Notes under the pieces: model-generated
The model's input: the letters and a program-made list of their open reading frames with translations, nothing else
Databases searched by the model: none
What the model was told of the DNA's origin: nothing
Assembly: GCA_005406025.1 (NCBI GenBank)
Contig: BGZK01000084.1
Coordinates: 434,001-498,000 of the forward strand
Source: Eumeta japonica
Lineage: Eukaryota > Arthropoda > Insecta > Lepidoptera > Psychidae
Direction: 5' to 3'
Length of the DNA stretch: 64,000 bases
Made by a program: the position numbers and the translations under genes
In this document: positions 48,640 to 60,780 of the stretch, piece after piece
Numbering within the stretch: the stretch's first letter is position 1
Layout of the letters: each line of letters opens with the position of its first letter

Positions 48640-49790
48640 TCAGGTCGGAGAAAAAGATTTTTCGTGTTGTATAAGTACAAAGTTGCAGTAAAATCTCTTT
48701 TGTTGTGCTGTTTGTAACTGGCTAGTTTTGATACCACTAAATAGAAGACATTTTAAAAATGGAAAATAAAAAATAAAAATGGTGTCCCGCTATTTTTTTA
48801 TTGTTTTTCCGTCCACAAAAATGAGTAATTCTAACCTACGAATTCAGTATATTTTTAAGTTTTATTACAAAAAAGGAAAAAATGCGATACAAGCCGCGAC
48901 AAAAATTTGTGACGTTTATGGACCTAATGCAGTGTCGAGTAGCACAAAATTGGTTCAAACGTTTTCAGACCAGCAATTTTGATGTCAAAGATGAATCTTG
49001 CTCTGGGCGACCTATTACGGATAAAGTCATTGCCATTTAGGAAAAAGACAAGTAAAATCAACATATTAGTATTCACGACATAGCTGAAGACCTGGGCGTC
49101 GACCAGAAAACACTTTTGACCCATTTTAAAAAAGCTGGATATACAGAAAGCTTGATACTTGGGTCTCAGACGAGCTCATTGAAAGAAATCTAATGAGTAG
49201 TTACACATTTGCGATTGCAACGTAATTAAACCGAACCGTTTTTGGAAAGGTTGATGGTGATGAAAAATGGGTTACCTACGACAGGATAGTGCGTAAAAGA
49301 TCTTTTCTTGAATCTTAAGAAAAAGAAAGAAAATTCAAAAGGCCAAGCAAGCTCCACATACTATAGCGAAACCCAGATTAACTCGCAATAAGTTGATGGT
49401 ATGTGTGTGGTGAGACTGGAATGGCATTATTCATTATGAACTTTTACCGCCGAGCAAAATCATCAATTCGGATCTCTACTACCAAAAGCTGATGAGACTT
49501 CAGCAAAAAGTAGAGAAAAACGGCCGGCATGATCAACAGAAAGGGTTTCCTTTTTCATCACGATAGCGCCAGACCACGTACATCTTTGGTCGCTCAGCAA
49601 ATATTGAGAGTTTGGTTGGGAAGTGTTAATGCAACCACCATATAGCTCCGACCTTGCATCCTCAGATTTTCACCTGATTCGGTCTCATCAGAATTCTCTA
49701 GGTAGTGTTAAAATGAAGAAAGGACTATGAAAACTACTTGTCGCAGTTTTTTGATCAAAAGTCTCAAAATTTCTTCAAAATAGCAACAAG
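48640..49790 (+). mobile_element. Decayed mariner element with nearly full-length transposase, lineage 3
   Basis: The left end is probably at CAGGTCGGAGAAAAAGATTT (48641), a mariner-like terminal sequence preceded by TA-rich DNA. The transposase begins at 48821 (MSNSNLRIQYIFKFYYKKGK). After a frameshift near 48950 it continues NWFKRFQTSNFDVKDESCSG, then HDIAEDLGVDQKTLLTHFKK and GDEKWVTYD, which carries the first catalytic aspartate. KPRLTRNKLMVCVW, WNGIIHYELLPP, FHHDSARPRTS (second catalytic aspartate), PPYSSDLASSDFHLIRS (third catalytic aspartate) and a C-terminal LSQFFDQKSQNF follow. All three catalytic aspartates are readable, but stops and frameshifts break the gene. The right terminal repeat was not identified; a TA/TG microsatellite begins at about 49821. 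Confidence 0.88.
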
Positions 49791-49820
49791 TTGTTAAACA
49801 AAATATCATATACATAATCA

Positions 49821-49866
49821 TATATATATGTGTGTGTGTATATAATAAAAAAATGATATATATATA
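49821..49866. repeat. TA/TG microsatellite
   Basis: Compound (TA)n(TG)n run immediately after the mariner remnant. Confidence 0.85.
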
Positions 49867-49869
49867 AAG

Positions 49870-52155
49870 ATAGAAATATAAACTAGTTTAAAAAATGGGT
49901 ATCCTCTAGAACCGCAGCAAATAAAACTATACCTAATTTACATTGAAATTCGCAACAATAATAGGATACTACATGAATATTACAGCAACGAGTGTTAATT
50001 GTTCATATTGGTAAAATTATCTAAGTTTCATTTTATGAGCGGTAGACATTAGACAGTGATCTAGAATCACAATATCGACAGTCGATAACTCCTTTCATTT
50101 CTAGAACTGGCCAAGGTCTTCATCCCGTAGTTTCTGACTTATGCGAGGACACATTCTACGTCGAATCAGTTTTTTTTTTGTTTAACTTAATTGACAGAAT
50201 TTAAAGCAAAGCCTATTTTCATCCGTTGAAGATTCTACTATAAAAAGATTAATGTTTTTTAGATACTTCGAATATTAAATATTTTAAAAGCAACATACGT
50301 TGATTTTAGTTGGGCACACTGAGCCGATCTTTTAATTTATATCCCAGTATAAATTAAGTACTAAATTAATGTAATATTGTGCTTAAAATGGAATTAATTA
50401 TGAATGTTGTTGTTTTACAAATTTTTGAAAATAGCACAGCACTCTGTGGACCAACGAAAGAACTGGTTCATTTTCATAATTTGATAAAAATTAAATTTAC
50501 ATACTCTGCTTCTTACATGGTCATAGACTAATGCTAATACCTACTAATCATTGATTCCTGAAGCATTTTTTTTTTTTGGAAATAGTCACATATATAATAC
50601 GATTATTATTATTATGGTACATTATTAGGGATCCTTAGTCACCCAGAAACTGTCATATGATTGTTTTCATATGTTCATTTCTGAACTGTTAATATGTTTA
50701 TATATCAAATCAAATGAAATTTAAATAAAAACGCTAATAAGCAGTCATTGAAGACTGACGAGAGTGAAATCGTAAAAAAAAATAAGTGAAAACTTAAAAC
50801 TATGAAATAATAGTTTTTTTTTTAGAATTTTCAAATTCATTGTAATATCAAAAATTATAATATTATAATTGATAGATTAAAATCATTAACATTATATTGG
50901 TTTTCACATATGTCGTCACTTCGAGCAGTAATTATATACATTTATATGGTTTATTTATTAATTAAAACACAGGCTACAGTAAATTTGAAATAATGTAAAA
51001 CGCAATGTTAGGGAGCAAATTATATGATCGAATTTAAACTGACTAGCATCGTTGAAAGTGGTACGTAATTTAGATATAATAATTTAATATGTTGTTTAAA
51101 TTATTACAAATACAAAAACATAAATTAAGTTTTTATAGTTTCTGATTTAGGTAATTGTCTGCAGTCGAGTATAATATGTAATGCAGTCGCGGCGGCGCAG
51201 GCGCCGACGTTCATTCGTTTCCCCATGCCCCCCCTCCCTTTCGAACGACGTATGCCCTTTCTGTCGTCTTTAGATTTAATGCTGACGTCCAATATGTTAG
51301 AATTGGAAAATTTAAGCATTTTAGTTTAACAGAAACTACAATAAGGTCACAATTAAACTAAATTTAAAAATATAATATTCTCATGTTAAAAAATTTTTTT
51401 ATGTGTACTGTTAATTTACATGTTGCCATTAGCATGTCTGTGAAGTAAACACATAAAATTTTATTTATACAAAAGTCGCCAAACGCGTATAAATAAATTC
51501 TTACATATACTGTATCGGTGTGTTGGTGACGAAGTGACGCGAATACATAAAATTTTACCCATCTGAAAATTGCCTAACGTCCTTATACAAGGTTACTTCA
51601 AACACATAAATTAAATTCTAAATGCTTTTTAAAAAGTCTACCTAACAACACTGAATTTAATAGGATCAAAAAGTGGTTCATAAGTGACTCCAGATTTTAA
51701 AAATATATTTCTCACTCCTTCTCTGTCTTTCTCTCATGAATCGATATCTAGTGAACCAAATTTTTAAAACCTATTACTAATGCAACCTTCCATTTCACGA
51801 TCAAACCAAAAATTCTTAAACACATAGTTGCTACTCATGTGATTTATAAAAGTAAAAAATAATAGAAATCTCACTTGATCCAAACATTATATTAACTAAT
51901 ACCTTTATTATCAACAAAATATAAATCAGTAATGAGTTATAATGGGATATGACGGTATTCATTTGTTTTTAATATACTGCGCTGCACCAGAAAGCATCTA
52001 AATTGCCAATAAAAAGACTCGTTAGTTTGATATAACGAAGGCTTTCGTTTAGACATAAAAATAATGTCGGAAAAGATTTACGGAACCAGGAACTCATAGC
52101 CGGAACGCTCTTAAAGTAAAAATTAAAAAATTTCGAAACAACAATCAGGTGGATC
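49870..52155. other. AT-rich stretch, nothing recognised
   Basis: No supported gene or RNA. A small GC-rich patch at 51180-51260 lies within a 64-codon minus-strand frame of unknown meaning. Confidence 0.45.
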
Positions 52156-52161
52156 CGACTT

Positions 52162-52257
52162 GCGTTTACCGGTTTTGTTTTTTATTATAATGCATACTTA
52201 TGCATTATAATAAAAAACAAAACCGGTAAATGCATAAGTCTAGCAGACTTATGCATT
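52162..52257. repeat. Two overlapping palindromes in tandem
   Basis: The first palindrome has 35-nt arms at 52162-52196 and 52199-52233, with one mismatch and a 2-nt spacer. The second has perfect 13-nt arms, AATGCATAAGTCT and AGACTTATGCATT, at 52229-52241 and 52245-52257 with a 3-nt spacer. They overlap at TGCATAA-type sequence, and ATGCATAA/TTATGCAT and TTTTGTTTTTT/AAAAAACAAAA words are reused in both. The near-perfect arms imply recent formation or maintenance. Template switching or a foldback transposon are possible origins. Confidence 0.95.
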
Positions 52258-52259
52258 TT

Positions 52260-52890
52260 GTTTTTTGCCGCAACAATTTAAATGCTTATGTTAATTCGAA
52301 GTTTAATCTTAAGATGATATGAAATGAATCGACTGATGAATAAGACACCAGTAGTGTCGAACTTTATAGCCGATCTGAATATAGGCACAGGTGACGTTGC
52401 GATAACAAGTTTACGTATCAATTAGATTGCATGCATTAATTGACTGCACTGCCACAAATTAGCGTTCGTATTATGTTCAGATCGGTCAAAAGGTTTGACG
52501 CTGTGTGTAGTATGATAAAAATAAATATCAATATGACATTCCGAGGGAATTACGCTGGTCAATTACATTCGCCCAGGAAGATTAGAGACTATTTAAAAAG
52601 GAGAGAGATTGCTTCATACACAAAAATGTTTCTACTTATTAAAGACAAAGGGGCACTAAAATAGATCTTCTATCTCGTTCTTGTAATGCCACAGACGAAG
52701 ATGAAAAACCTCAGAATCTAAAAACTGGTTAAAAAAATGGTTTCGCTTCTGCGAAGAGATGCAATATCATTGTGCATGCTCTATTGCACATACTACGGTG
52801 AATGCCCTGAAGAATTTAACTTTATTTCTGTCGCTGGTTTCTTGGAATGATCTAGATCAGCTGCGTTCCCAATGTACTACCACAAGAGAG
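52260..52890. other. Stretch without recognised genes
   Basis: A 74-codon plus-strand frame at 52440-52664 was read and not recognised. No RNA gene or terminal repeats are visible. Confidence 0.4.
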
Positions 52891-52894
52891 TCTT

Positions 52895-53005
52895 GAAGGA
52901 CACATCTTTCCAAAAGTCCGACAACGCACTGGTGACTCCCCGGGCTCGCGGGTGTCCACGGGCGGCGATGACCATCCACCCTTCAGTAGCCCTTCAGTTT
53001 TTTTT
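52895..53005 (+). repeat. Dispersed repeat family D, 3' half
   Basis: Contains CCGACAACGCACTGGTGACT, CGCGGGTGTCCACGGGCGGC and GATGACCATCCACCCTTC. These correspond in order to the 3' part of the copies at 39575-39890 and 43975-44280. Confidence 0.65.
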
Positions 53006-53548
53006 TCCCCCGATAAGATGCATCGAATGCCGCAAATGCCATAAAAATCAGTTCAAGAAATACCATTGAAGATATTTTTTTCAAAATGTGTTTTTTTTTA
53101 CAATAAACAACGTTGATCATTGCTAAATTCATCAAAATCAGTGGATTCGCTCAAGAGATAGATATGTTATTGGAGACAAATTTTTCACAAAACCTAAAAT
53201 AATTTTTAGACCCTTATTCTAGGTGCGTAATAAAATACACAGACCCTAAAATAAGGGAAATCGATAGCAAAATAAAGCTCTTATAAAATAACTCACTAAA
53301 TCCCAAAGTAAATTTGCATATATTGGCATAATTACGCATTTTAGACTTTTTATAAAAGCGTCCCAAAACGAATAAATGCTCACCAATTTTTGTTTCACTA
53401 AAATAATACCCAATAACACCAACATCTGTAGTTCTTATTAATTTATGTTCAATCAGAATTTACAACTACATCCAAAATATGTTGGTGACTGGCAAAAAAG
53501 ACATTCGTTTCCCTTTACCCCGCAACCCGCTCGGCTATCTCCAGAACA

Positions 53549-53946
53549 ATGTCCAAGGAAGCATTAGCCGGTCTAAGTAATGTGGAAGCTCCTCTGCTTC
53601 ATTCAGATTCTGATGAGCAGCAAGAAATTGCAACCAAAACCAAGACACAAACGAAGTATATTTTAGAATCTACGATAACAATATTATAATGTTTCTGGTT
53701 TCGCTTGAAGTTTTCGGTGATCAAAATAACCCTAACTTTTGCTTTATGCCATCAACGAAACACCTGGTCATCCTGGAATGCAATTATAAAATTATATATG
53801 CTGATTCGACATACAAATTGATCTGGAAGAGTTTTAATGTACTCATTTTGGGAACCGCTGATTGTCATAGAACCTTTTACCTGTTCGCTTTTAGCGTTCT
53901 TTCTTCTGGAAAAGAAGTAATGTATTCGGTACAAAGAAAATTGTAA
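53549..53946 (+). pseudogene. MULE-type transposase fragment
   Basis: The frame from 53689 contains KIIYADSTYKLIWKSFNVLI followed by LGTADCHRTFYLFAFSVLSS. This matches the MULE transposase core pattern 'h-D-(A/G)-T-(Y/F)-K-L-x-(W)-x-x-(F)-P-V-h-h-x-G-x-x-D-x-x-(R/H)-x-F-(H/Y)-P-h-(G/A)', including the ADxTYK aspartate. Just upstream a separate 46-codon frame (53549) reads MSKEALAGLSNVEAPLLHSD and onward and may be unrelated or the same element in another frame. Only about 80 residues of the roughly 300-residue domain region are seen, with no zinc finger, SWIM domain or terminal repeats. MULE-core proteins include both transposons and domesticated genes; fragmentation here favours a dead transposon. 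Confidence 0.6.
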
Positions 53947-53954
53947 GGTCGATA

Positions 53955-56900
53955 ATAAATGTACTTTGTCTTGTTTAAAATTATTTCATTGACGGTCATA
54001 AAATAAACTATCGGTAACATCTATTTGACGGTAATGGAAAAAAAATGGATAGACAATATTTTTTCCGGGGTTTTAAATAATTTTAAAGCACAAAATAAAA
54101 GATAAATTAGCTACGGTTATAATTTGTGAACGCATTTTGCTGAGCATTTTTCCGTTTTGCCAATGATTTAGAATTATTTGGTCGTTCTATAGCTACATTT
54201 CTGATGAGCGTTGAAATACTAGATTTTTTTTTAAGCTATTCTGCTCTTAGTCAAAAATCTAATCAGTTGTTCTCTTTAGAAAATAACGTTCGTCGTCACG
54301 TACTGTATGAAAGTCAGTTAGTACGATCGAAAGATGTCGATAATGAAAAATTCGAATAAAAAACATTTTTTCATAATGTGAAATTCTTGATGGATGGATT
54401 GATGTTTGTTGCCTGTACGTATTTATCTGATTAGAAAAGTGTATCTATATTATAAAGCAAATCAGAATCGGATAATTTGTTCGAAAGATATTGCGGTTAA
54501 AATGTTAAAAAATAGCGTTTCTTAATTCTCAGCTACGCAAGTTGAAAAATCTTCACAAAATTGGGAAGTTATTGTTTTTAGTTCGATTTTCAAAAATCGA
54601 TTTTTTTTTTAGACCTTGACGTCTTAGGGTCCTAGGAATCTTCTAGGAATTTCGACCATTTTCCGAGTGATGTCTATATCGGGTTAGAAAAAGGACAAAA
54701 AGGATAATTCTTAAACTAAATAATGATAAATTTCGAAATCCAACTAACTCTTCTGCCTAAAATGCAACGGCGATCGTTATAAAATGTATCAAAATCGATT
54801 GGTTCGTCCAAAAATTATCGTCAAAGAAAAATTTGTAAAAACTCTTTTTTTAAATGACTTCTTACATTCTTGTTGGATTCATGTTCGGAATCCGTCAAAT
54901 TTTTTTCTTAAAAAAATGCGGCGAATGCCATAATGCACAAATAGTGCATTGCAGCATTCGACGCACAAATAGAATTGCGTTCGATAGATATAATAATTTA
55001 AAAATCTTTAATTGAATCTAGATGTTTGAACTCGAGGAGCTATAAACATATTAAGATTATATTTTCTGGTTCAGAGAGTTTGAAAAAACACAAAGATCAA
55101 TCTTTCAAGCTCAAATTCAATAATTTTGTACTATTTACATTTATGAAGACTGAGATTCAAAGTAACACAAAGTTTTATGAATGGCCTCTAAGATCGACCA
55201 CTTTTCGACTTTTTAAACTCAAAAACTTAAAGTCTTTGAGCTTTGAAATAACTATATTTTTTTTAAGTCGAGGAGTTCAAAAACTTGGAGTGTTACCATT
55301 TTATGAATGTTTTTTTGTGACTTTTTTTCAAGTTATCAATTTTCAGATTTTTTATTGATTTGTACTGTGAGACTTTCCTTCTTGCTAAATTTAATGATTC
55401 TAAGTTAGTGGGAAGTACCCTATAAGTTTGATCCACTTGCCAGTTTCAAAATATAAAATCCGTATTTTGACCGTATTTTTTTTATTAAGCTTTTTATTAA
55501 GCGTACTTAAGCTTGATTTTTTTACACAGTTTTAACGGACTGCATTTGATGTGAGTTTCTCGGATCTCGACAGAGGGACAATGGCGTGATCCGAAAAGGG
55601 TAAATTAAAGGCATGGAACCCTAAAAACCAAAATTAATGTCAATTTGAGACACGTATGCTTTTAAAGAACCACAGTTGTGTATATGCAGATTTTATTTAT
55701 TAAAAAGGACAGTCAAAGAATTTGTTATTCATATTACACATTTACATACGTACATTTTTTATTTCAGATTCAAAGACACTGTAAGCGACATTTAACTGGC
55801 TTCATCAAACTTTTTAACGTCGTAAACTTTTAACATCTTGTACTTGTGACAAACAAAACAAAAAATATAACACCCGCGTAGTAGGACGAAGCGATGTACT
55901 TGTATTTGTATTTATGCCCATAAAGCTGAAACAAACATTTTTATTTTATAATTAAAATATGTCTATTTTAATATATATTTTTACGTACTATTGATTTAAT
56001 ATATATTAGGAACATTGAGTTGTTTTGAGTGTATAAATAACAACTGTATGTACATATTTCTTTATAAAATGTAAAGTCGTTTCAATGAAAGATCTCAATG
56101 TTTATAAACTTTATTTGCACACGTACAACACACTTTAACTAAATACTATAAATGAAATGAAACACAATAAACATCTATTTGTCTAAAAAAGATATATATT
56201 TTGTAGAGTAAATCTAAAATACTTAAATTACAAATAAAATCAGAACCAAGGGAATGTATTTTCTTAGAAAAAACTTTAAATTTTTATGGTTAATTTAAAA
56301 TACATTTCCAACCAGGTAATTTTTATTGTATTAAAATATATATTTCATCCCTTAATTTACAACTTCCCTACTTCCTTAATATTCATAGTAACACAAAAAG
56401 TCATGAAGACACCAAAGTTCAAAAAAGTCAAATTTTAATATCCACAAATTTAATATTTTTCATATTTGATTTTTTTTAATATCATTTAAAAAAATGTCAA
56501 TTATTTGCATCTCTTGCCCAGAGGTTCAAATGAAATTTAATTCTGCTACCGCTTGTTGATTTCTTATTTTTCATTATGTTATTTTATATATATTTGTGTG
56601 TATTTAGGCAAAATGTAAGATTGGAGCAGACCCAACAGTGTACGTGAGCGTATGCGCAGCGGTGACCTTGGGCCGGCGCGCGTGTATGAAAGAGAGCCGA
56701 TAGGTATATTGTTCAAGCAATGAAATAATAAATTGTAATTAAATATTTATGAATCACATACATGTAATCTATTATAACATTGTCTATACATTGTTTTAAT
56801 TATTAAGTATTCGATAATTGCCACGATCGTAATACAGCTAGAGCAGTCCGTGTGATTATTACGTGTGCGACGTGAAATGATGCATTCTTACTTTGAGGAA

Positions 56901-57190
56901 TGTCACAGCCACGAACACAAAGCCGAACAAAAAAACCCCAAAACACAGCTTGTAAAGCATTATACAAGATACAAGACAAATACGAATAATGTCGTTACTT
57001 TTGGCTTAGTGTTTATTTATTATGTTGACTGAGTGTGTATTACTAAATTTCCCAAATTGGGAGCAATTTTTTGATTTCGACATTATTGCGCGTTGAAGAA
57101 ATAAGGATCGGAACAATCAAGGAATACCGAAAAGCTGATTAACGGTCGGTGAGATATGTGTATACAAATAAAGTATTTGATTAGATACAT
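53955..57190. other. AT-rich stretch with one small hairpin
   Basis: About 3.2 kb without a supportable gene. ATCAAAATCGATTGGTTCGTCC-like wording at about 54790, and ATCAAAATCAGTGGATTCGC at about 53131, resemble a motif common near the 3' ends of lepidopteran repeats. A GC-rich patch lies at 56630-56700. Confidence 0.45.
54918..54964. repeat. 47-nt hairpin, 21-nt arms, 5-nt loop
   Basis: GCGGCGAATGCCATAATGCAC pairs with the reverse complement of GTGCATTGCAGCATTCGACG (plus C) at 17 of 21 positions around AAATA. A similar GCATCGAATGCCGCAAATGC string occurs at about 53021. Too short for a canonical miRNA precursor. Confidence 0.75.
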
Positions 57191-57284
57191 TTTATCAATC
57201 AGCTAGTTGCATTTAAAACGGTGTTGTATTGCGATAATATAATTATAATTGCGACAATAGACATTATAATAATGTAGTAAGTAG

Positions 57285-57660
57285 GAAACGCTCGCGGGTC
57301 CCGCCGGCAGTCGGCGCGGCGCACGCGCGGCGCGGCGGCCGGCCGCGGGCCCGCGCCGCCGCCATTAGCGGGCCTCTCGGCTTTGAGCTTCAATGAGCTC
57401 CGTGTTCCGTCCGTCGGCGTTCCAGTCACGGCCGAATTAAAAAAAGCGACTAACGACAGCGACGTGCGTTGACCTGGTGAATGTTTACTTGTCCTTGAGG
57501 CGGCGGCGAGTGAGTGACGTCACCGCGGAGGTGCCGCTGGGTTTCAGCGATGCGACTCCCCCGCCCCGCGTAATCCCCCCCCCCCATTCCAGTCGCGCTT
57601 CGGACGCTCTGTCTAGATCCTCTTCGCCGTACGCTATGTTAGACCCTGGTCACGTCTAGG
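57285..57660. other. GC/CpG island with TGACGTCA site
   Basis: Two adjacent GC-dense blocks (57295-57420 and 57500-57660) with a perfect CRE-type octamer at 57515-57522. The minus-strand frame 57199-57429 (MTGTPTDGTRSSLKLKAERP...) is R/A/P-rich and unrecognised. The island resembles a promoter or first-exon region, but direction and gene cannot be assigned. Confidence 0.45.
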
Positions 57661-58394
57661 TATTGGCAACGAATATGAAATAATCGCGTTCTCTGATCGT
57701 GAATTCTCAATCTTGACATCACAATGAACACTTTGATTTTCGTTCATTAAACCGGCGGAAGTTGAGTCACCGTTTGCGCTGTAACATATTCCTGGACAAA
57801 GATAAGCAAAACGTAACAAAGTACCTACTATGGAGTTATGCAATACACATTAAAATCCTTTGTACGTGACTAAATAAATAAATATGACGAAGCAAAAAAA
57901 AAAAAATAAACTTACCATAGATGTCTATGGTTATTGCGCACGTCATGTGGTTACTGTAGTGAAGAATACATACATTGTACAAGAAAAATCTATCAAACCT
58001 GTATCTCTATGGCGTAAATTTTTTGGAAGACTATGTAGTACTTACAGACGCCCATTAATGTGCTGTTTTTAGAATCTCCCGAATTGTTTGTTTCATTAAA
58101 AACATGTAGCGGGTATCGCCAAACTAGTTTACGATAGAATTGTATTGTATTATTATATGAATATCGAAATATACAAATTATACTGATTTCGTTAAAGAAT
58201 TCAGTACTGCACGATTAATAAGATTCACAGAAGAGACGTATCGATGCAAAACGTATATCGCCGTCGAGACTAATAGGTTTTTGTGTGTTGTGTCATCACG
58301 ACATTGTAAACCTACTCATTCCCACAGTTCTCTTTCTTTACGTTTATTTTTTTTTACTATTCGCGATTAGCGTCTTCAGTTTTACATATTTTCG

Positions 58395-58625
58395 GCCGGC
58401 TAACTCCCGACGCGCGCGCGTTCCGTCCCACGAAACATGTCAGCGGGTCAGTGCCGCGGCGCGCGACCGGTCCCGGCGCCCCGCTTTGATCGTTCATACT
58501 CCCGCCGGTACGCTATTTACTGGAATGCTGTTTCGAAAACCTTTGGTTCCCGGTTCTAGTTCGGCGGCCGTCCGTTCATTTCGTTCCCGTCCTTACGTCC
58601 GTAGCTCTATAATATTGTCGACGTT
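58395..58625. other. GC/CpG-rich island
   Basis: CpG-dense block with a plus-strand 116-codon frame (58285-58635) of unrecognised, R/S/P-rich translation. Not called as a gene. Confidence 0.4.
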
Positions 58626-58654
58626 AACACGCTGATGTGGTTCAGTTATGAGGT

Positions 58655-59010
58655 CGATAGTGCGTCAATACAATAGGAATTAGTTTAGTATATGTATATT
58701 TTTAAATATTACTGTATTTAAAGCTTTTTGTTACAATTATTGTGTAGTGAAAGCGCTTTTTCGATATCTATAAAAAATGCCTGAGTAATGACGTTTTTAA
58801 ATTGCCCGTTAGACGGAGAAGGCACTAAGTGCCCACTGACGCCATATAGAATAATGTTAAAGTCCGTTTTGCAAGAAAAGGATAACATTTAGTTTTTGGT
58901 GAATTATAGTTCATTGTTCTATGAATCGATTTTGGTTTTAGTTTCAGTTTTAGTCATCATTTCTAGTCAGCTTACATAATTCATCAACAAATCAGAGAGA
59001 TCATAATCGA
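58655..59010 (+). repeat. Dispersed repeat B, copy 2
   Basis: Direct-orientation partner of 31685-32100 with the same order of conserved blocks (GTGTAGTGAAAGCG, CTGAGTAATGA, TTAGACGGAGAAGGCACTA, GCCATATAGAATAA, CCGTTTTGCAAGAAA, CAGCTTACATAATTCATC). Confidence 0.8.
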
Positions 59011-59319
59011 TATTATAATAATGTCATATCGAGACTAAGGTGACTCAGTTTAAGACATTTAAATTATTATACATTATAATATTTCAAAAGTTTACGCATT
59101 TATAATCTAAGACAATCACTTTTAAATACCTTAGATAGTTACCGATGCTACCTGTTATATGTATACCAAAAAAAGTTCTAGCCTACCCGGTCGTCAAAGC
59201 GGATAGTAATTGAATCGAATGATTTTATCTATTTGATACCTATAGTTTTGTATATCATTAGTATTTGGTATTTAACGGGACCTATTTAGGGTAATTATAC
59301 TCCCTAGGCGCCATCGAGT

Positions 59320-59430
59320 TAGGGCTCGGTCAGTTCAGAGCGCGCGCCCGCCGGCCCGGCCCGTGACGCCGGTCGCGGCGGCCGTCGCTTTGATCGCGCC
59401 TCACCTCGTCACGACTCGGTCGTTTCGCGA
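59320..59430. other. GC/CpG-rich island
   Basis: Short GC-rich block (GCGCGCCCGCCGGCCCGGCC). The overlapping minus-strand frame is R-rich and unrecognised. Confidence 0.35.
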
Positions 59431-59439
59431 ACGCCGACA

Positions 59440-60775
59440 CGGTTAATCTGCGGATCTGTTGTGTGAACGATATAACTCGGGATAAGAGACTTATGTAACA
59501 TCGTCTGTACATAACCGGTTCCGGTTAAACGTGATGTTTCGTCGACTTTATTATTGACGTAACATAACTTCGCGTCCGACTCCCAAAGCGGTATGCGCAG
59601 ACCGCATATGTCTAATTGGTGGAATATATACGTACCTATTTCATTGTCTGTGATCCATCAATCGCTCTCTAGGGATATTCGTCGATTTCAGCGAGTGAAT
59701 ATTTGACTTCAAGGCCCTAATCAATGTTTCGCGTCGTTCATCTCATTACTGAAAATGCCGCTGAACGTTTTCGATAGCGTGTTTTAATTTTGCTGTGACA
59801 TTAATTTTATGACTAAATTTAGATTAAGGAAAATTAATGTAATATTCCAATATATAAATATTATAATAGTTAATAAAAGAGGATTTGAGATTATATTTAT
59901 AAGTTGAGGTTAGTTTATAATAAAAGGGTCAGGCGGGTAGCATGCTACATGTTACAGGCGAGCGTCTAATTATGGATTTTTGAAAAGTAACACCCCACAC
60001 AAGAGAATAAAATTTGGACTTTGTATATGTACCAATTTAGCCGGGACAATTTAATTCATCCTTTCCAATATATGATTATTAGATACAATACATATAGTAA
60101 ATAAAATATTTGACCAAAATAATGTATTTATGGTCATCTACGACATGCCTATCATTGTGTTAGCAATATACATTTGCTTGAAACGTGCTAACTTGAATTA
60201 GATTCTCAATCACTTAATGTAATAGTAATATGTGTAAACTAATTGCATAGTCAACGTGTAATTTTTGTATGCTTTACGTGAGTAATTTCCGTGGTATTTT
60301 ATGATAAAAAAACTATCCTCTTTTATTTCATCTGTTTCACCTAATTTATAAAAACTGCCCAACAGTTAAAACTTATATTATAAAATGTTAAATCTTTTAT
60401 TCGATTTCCAGAAAACTTCATTGCACTTTAATCCGTACCTGAATAATAATCGTTATGTTACAAGCGCGCCATATATACATATATACAGTGACACATGGCG
60501 GCTAGTAGCATAACAGAAGGTCCGCCAAGTGCCACACGTAACATTTTCTTACGTATTGTGAAAAGCATTTTTTTTTTGTATTAATCGGATCGATGTCATT
60601 CGTGTAAAGTGTGGTCGGTAAAAGCTAGAAAGGCATCCGTGTTTCCTATAATAATTATTGAACAAAAACGAAATATAAATCTGTTTACACGCCGTGACTA
60701 GGTCTCTTTCTTCCTTCATCGGAGTTCAGTACATAAACAAAATAATCGTCACGTAGGGTAACATGCGCTGTCATT
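59440..60775. other. AT-rich stretch, nothing recognised
   Basis: No supported gene, RNA or structured repeat up to the MITE. Confidence 0.45.
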
Positions 60776-60780
60776 GTTTA

